From assembly GCA_937877765.1 (NCBI GenBank), contig CALGBN010000495.1:1-6498 (forward strand): a stretch of 6,498 bases of DNA, in the 5' to 3' direction. Positions 4,759-6,498 of the stretch are shown one piece after another (within the stretch, counting starts at the first letter, position 1; every line of letters begins with the position of its first letter). Both the position numbers and the translations under genes were made by a program. The notes beneath the pieces were generated by a model. That model was not told where the DNA came from. It did not search any database and saw only the letters and a list, made by a program, of their open reading frames with translations. Source of the stretch: Candidatus Bathyarchaeota archaeon. GTDB taxonomy: Archaea > Thermoproteota > Bathyarchaeia > TCS64.

Positions 4759-5172
4759 ATGAGAGTTTTACAGTTACACTGTAGCGATTTTAACTTCAAG
4801 ACACTTAAGGAGACTCCCGTAGCGGAGCACCCCGCGTTCCCCAAGGAAGGTGAGTATGAGAACGTCTTGGTTTGTTTCACATGCTTCGAGAAGAAGGACG
4901 TAAACAACGAGGAAGACATCATTGAGCAATACGTTGAAAACATCAAGACAGATACTGGTAGAATCGGATGTAAGACAGTGCTTCTACACCCTTATGCTCA
5001 TCTGAGCCACGAGCTTGGAAGCCCAAAACGTGCGAAAAAGTTCCTAGCGGACCTAGAAAAAAGACTCCAAGAGGAGGGTATTGATGCTCATAAGAGCCCT
5101 TTTGGATGGTACAAGGCGTTTGGACTAACCTGTAAAGGTCATCCATTAGCAGAAATGTACAGGGAGTATTAG
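4759..5172 (+). CDS. Free-standing archaeal ThrRS-type editing domain (D-aminoacyl-tRNA deacylase fold)
   Basis: Matches the N-terminal editing domain of archaeal threonyl-tRNA synthetase, which hydrolyses Ser-tRNA-Thr made by mistake. MRVLQLHCSDF (1-11) is the typical domain start, ENVLVCFTCFEKKD (34-47) the next strand, HPYAHLSHEL (77-86), SPFGWYKAF (113-121) and CKGHPLAE (125-132) the active-site segments. Using Pyrococcus abyssi numbering from memory, H83, Y120, K121 and E134 correspond to H81, Y118, K119 and E132, a constant offset of two, so the catalytic set looks intact. The protein stops (TAG) right after this domain: there is no catalytic or anticodon-binding part, so it should act in trans as in some Crenarchaeota. 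I chose ATG 4759 (137 residues) because it gives the family start. A TTG at 4708, directly after the alba stop, would add 17 unrelated residues running through two hairpins. Its 3' end overlaps the glcD-type gene by 4 bp. Confidence 0.92.
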   Translation: MRVLQLHCSDFNFKTLKETPVAEHPAFPKEGEYENVLVCFTCFEKKDVNNEEDIIEQYVENIKTDTGRIGCKTVLLHPYAHLSHELGSPKRAKKFLADLEKRLQEEGIDAHKSPFGWYKAFGLTCKGHPLAEMYREY

Positions 5173-6465
5173 GGGAACACTTTCCCCGGGTTCATAATCC
5201 CGTTGGGATCAAAAACATTCTTTATTCCCTTCATCAACTCAACTTGTTTTTCTCCTACCTTCAAAGGTAGATACTGTTTCTTTGTATAGCCTATTCCGTG
5301 TTCACCGCTAATGGTACCACCGAGTTCCATGCTGATCTCGATAAGCTCCTCTATTGCTTCCTCAAGTACGATAGGCCATTCCTCGTCTGATTGGTCCTGC
5401 CTTACGACGCTCCAGTGTATGTTACCGTCACCAGCGTGTCCAACCGCGATCACAAGTACTCCATATTTTTGATCTAGGGGCATTACTTTCTCGACGAACT
5501 CTGGTATCTTGCTTCTTGGGACACAGATATCAGCCTCATCTGACTCGTAGAAGGCTGTGTAAGCATCTGCCATGGCTTTCCTTGCTTCCCAGAGATCGTC
5601 CTGTTGTTTCTGGGTCTCAGCAAGATATACTTCAACTGCGCCTAGGTCTAGACATGCTTCTCCCGCAGTCTCTAAGGCGGTTTCTAGCTCTGTATCGCTG
5701 TTGGATTCAACGCCGACAATTAGATAGGCTGGGTTGCTGTTGTCCGGTAGTTTGCGTTCTAGATAGCGTTCTATTGTGACCACTGCGTGTTGTGTTAGGA
5801 ACTCTAATGCGAATGGGTTAACCTTGCGTCTTATGATCTCGCTTACTGCTTTCGCTGCATCTTCTATGGACTCGAATGGGGCGTAGATTAGCGCCGTCTT
5901 CTGTGGCATGGGGATTAATCGTAGGGTTGCTTTGGTGACTACACCTAGGGTGCCCTCGCTGCCTATGATTAGGTCTATTAGGCTGTAGGCGGTGCTGTCC
6001 TTGACTGTTTTTCCACCTAGGTTGATTACTTCACCAGTTGGTAGAACTACTTCTAAGCCGTTGACGAAGTCTCTTGTGACCCCGTATTTCATAGCGCGCA
6101 TGCCACCAGCGTTTGTGTTGATGTTTCCACCTATTGTGCCAGAGTTCTCACCCGGATCAGGTGGGTAGAGAAGTCCTATTTCCTCGGTTTTCTCATGAAC
6201 ATCCATAACCAAGACACCGGGCTCGACTGTGATCATCAGATTTTCCTCGTCAAGCTCGATGACCTTGTCCATGTGCTCCATGTTTAGGGCGATTCCACCG
6301 TATACTGGATGGTTTGCTCCACTGAGCCCTGTTCTGCTACCTTGTGGGGTTACTGGTATCATGTGCTTGTTGGCGTATGCCATGAGCTTGGATACCTCTT
6401 CGGTGGTGTGTGGGCTGACTACAATACTGGGTGGGCGGGGTTCAAGGGGAGACTCGTCTATACTG
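5169..6465 (-). CDS. glcD: GlcD-type FAD-dependent dehydrogenase (glycolate / D-lactate dehydrogenase family), 5'-truncated
   Basis: Flavoprotein of the FAD-binding PCMH type with a FAD-oxidase C-terminal domain; relatives oxidise 2-hydroxyacids such as D-lactate or glycolate. About 431 genuine residues remain. Counting from the first genuine Ser (6464-6462) as 1, VTPQGSRTGLSG is at 38-49, PPDPGENSGTIGGNINTNAG at 101-120, and GSEGTLGVVTKATLRLIP at 168-185, together forming the FAD domain. GHAGDGNIHWSV (342-353) and SGEHGIGYTK (386-395) carry the conserved active-site His and Glu-His residues, and FDPNGIMNPGKVF closes the protein as usual. The true N-terminus, roughly 30-50 residues, is missing because the contig runs into adapter at 6466; an apparent start reading Met-Cys-Ile-Arg-Asp-Ser is adapter-encoded and must not be used. 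Homologues can pair with EtfAB, as in the Acetobacterium woodii lactate dehydrogenase-Etf complex, so etfBA nearby may supply its acceptor. The substrate cannot be read from the sequence. Confidence 0.95.
5172..5187. repeat. Inverted repeat at the second convergent gene junction
   Basis: GGGGAA (5172-5177) and TTCCCC (5182-5187) flank CACT and begin at the last base of the editing-domain gene's stop codon, inside the last codons of the glcD-type gene. It could mark the 3' end of the plus-strand transcript, but no T-tract follows, so a terminator role is weak. Confidence 0.25.
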
Positions 6466-6498
6466 CTGTCTCTTATACACATCTGACGCTGCCGACGA
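6466..6498. other. Nextera transposase adapter (sequencing artefact)
   Basis: The final 33 bases are an exact reverse complement of the Illumina Nextera read-1 transposase adapter: the Tn5 mosaic end CTGTCTCTTATACACATCT at 6466-6484, then GACGCTGCCGACGA at 6485-6498. This is untrimmed library adapter, not genomic DNA and not a natural Tn5 end. Genuine sequence ends at 6465. Confidence 0.99.

Noticed and set aside
5516..5779. Plus-strand open frame inside the glcD-type gene
   Set aside because: Antisense to conserved GlcD sequence; Arg/Leu-rich translation with no family resemblance.
6466..6484. Tn5/IS50 mosaic end as evidence of a natural transposon
   Set aside because: The mosaic end is followed directly by the synthetic Nextera read-1 tail and the contig ends there, so it is library adapter.
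6229..6486. Plus-strand open frame ending in the adapter
   Set aside because: Antisense to the GlcD FAD domain, and its last codons are adapter sequence.

Overview
The window reads as a piece of an archaeal chromosome. It encodes an Alba chromatin protein and an archaeal-type ThrRS editing domain. TATA-like elements sit about 27 bases upstream of start codons that lack a Shine-Dalgarno sequence, as in leaderless archaeal promoters. The lineage cannot be fixed from this sequence. A free-standing ThrRS editing domain is best known from Crenarchaeota, so a TACK or Asgard-like uncultured archaeon is plausible, but this is inference. The last 33 bases are a Nextera transposase adapter, not genome, so the contig comes from short-read sequencing and its right edge is an artefact.

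Layout, left to right. A 3-hydroxyacyl-CoA dehydrogenase on the minus strand runs off the left edge. A divergent intergenic region of about 100 bp separates it from etfB and etfA, which overlap by 4 bp. A Sir2-family NAD-dependent protein deacylase follows 25 bp later on the same strand. It converges on, and overlaps by 9 bp, a NodB-family (HpPgdA/PuuE-like) polysaccharide deacetylase. A 152-bp divergent region then leads to a gene fusing Alba to a C-terminal helix-hairpin-helix domain, and to a stand-alone ThrRS-type editing domain. That gene converges on, and overlaps by 4 bp, a GlcD-type FAD dehydrogenase whose N-terminus is replaced by adapter sequence.

Two themes stand out. The first is flavin and acyl-CoA redox metabolism: a beta-oxidation-type dehydrogenase, both ETF subunits and a GlcD/D-lactate-dehydrogenase-type flavoprotein that could exchange electrons with ETF. 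The second is information processing: an Alba-HhH nucleic-acid-binding protein, a Sir2 enzyme (Alba is a known Sir2 substrate in Sulfolobus) and a trans-editing factor for mischarged tRNA-Thr. The lysine that Sir2 acts on in Sulfolobus Alba (K16) is an arginine here. The most interesting features are the Alba-HhH fusion, the Sir2/Alba neighbourhood, the free-standing editing domain with a hairpin-rich leader, and a palindrome holding both stop codons of a convergent gene pair. No mobile element, CRISPR array, tRNA or rRNA was seen.
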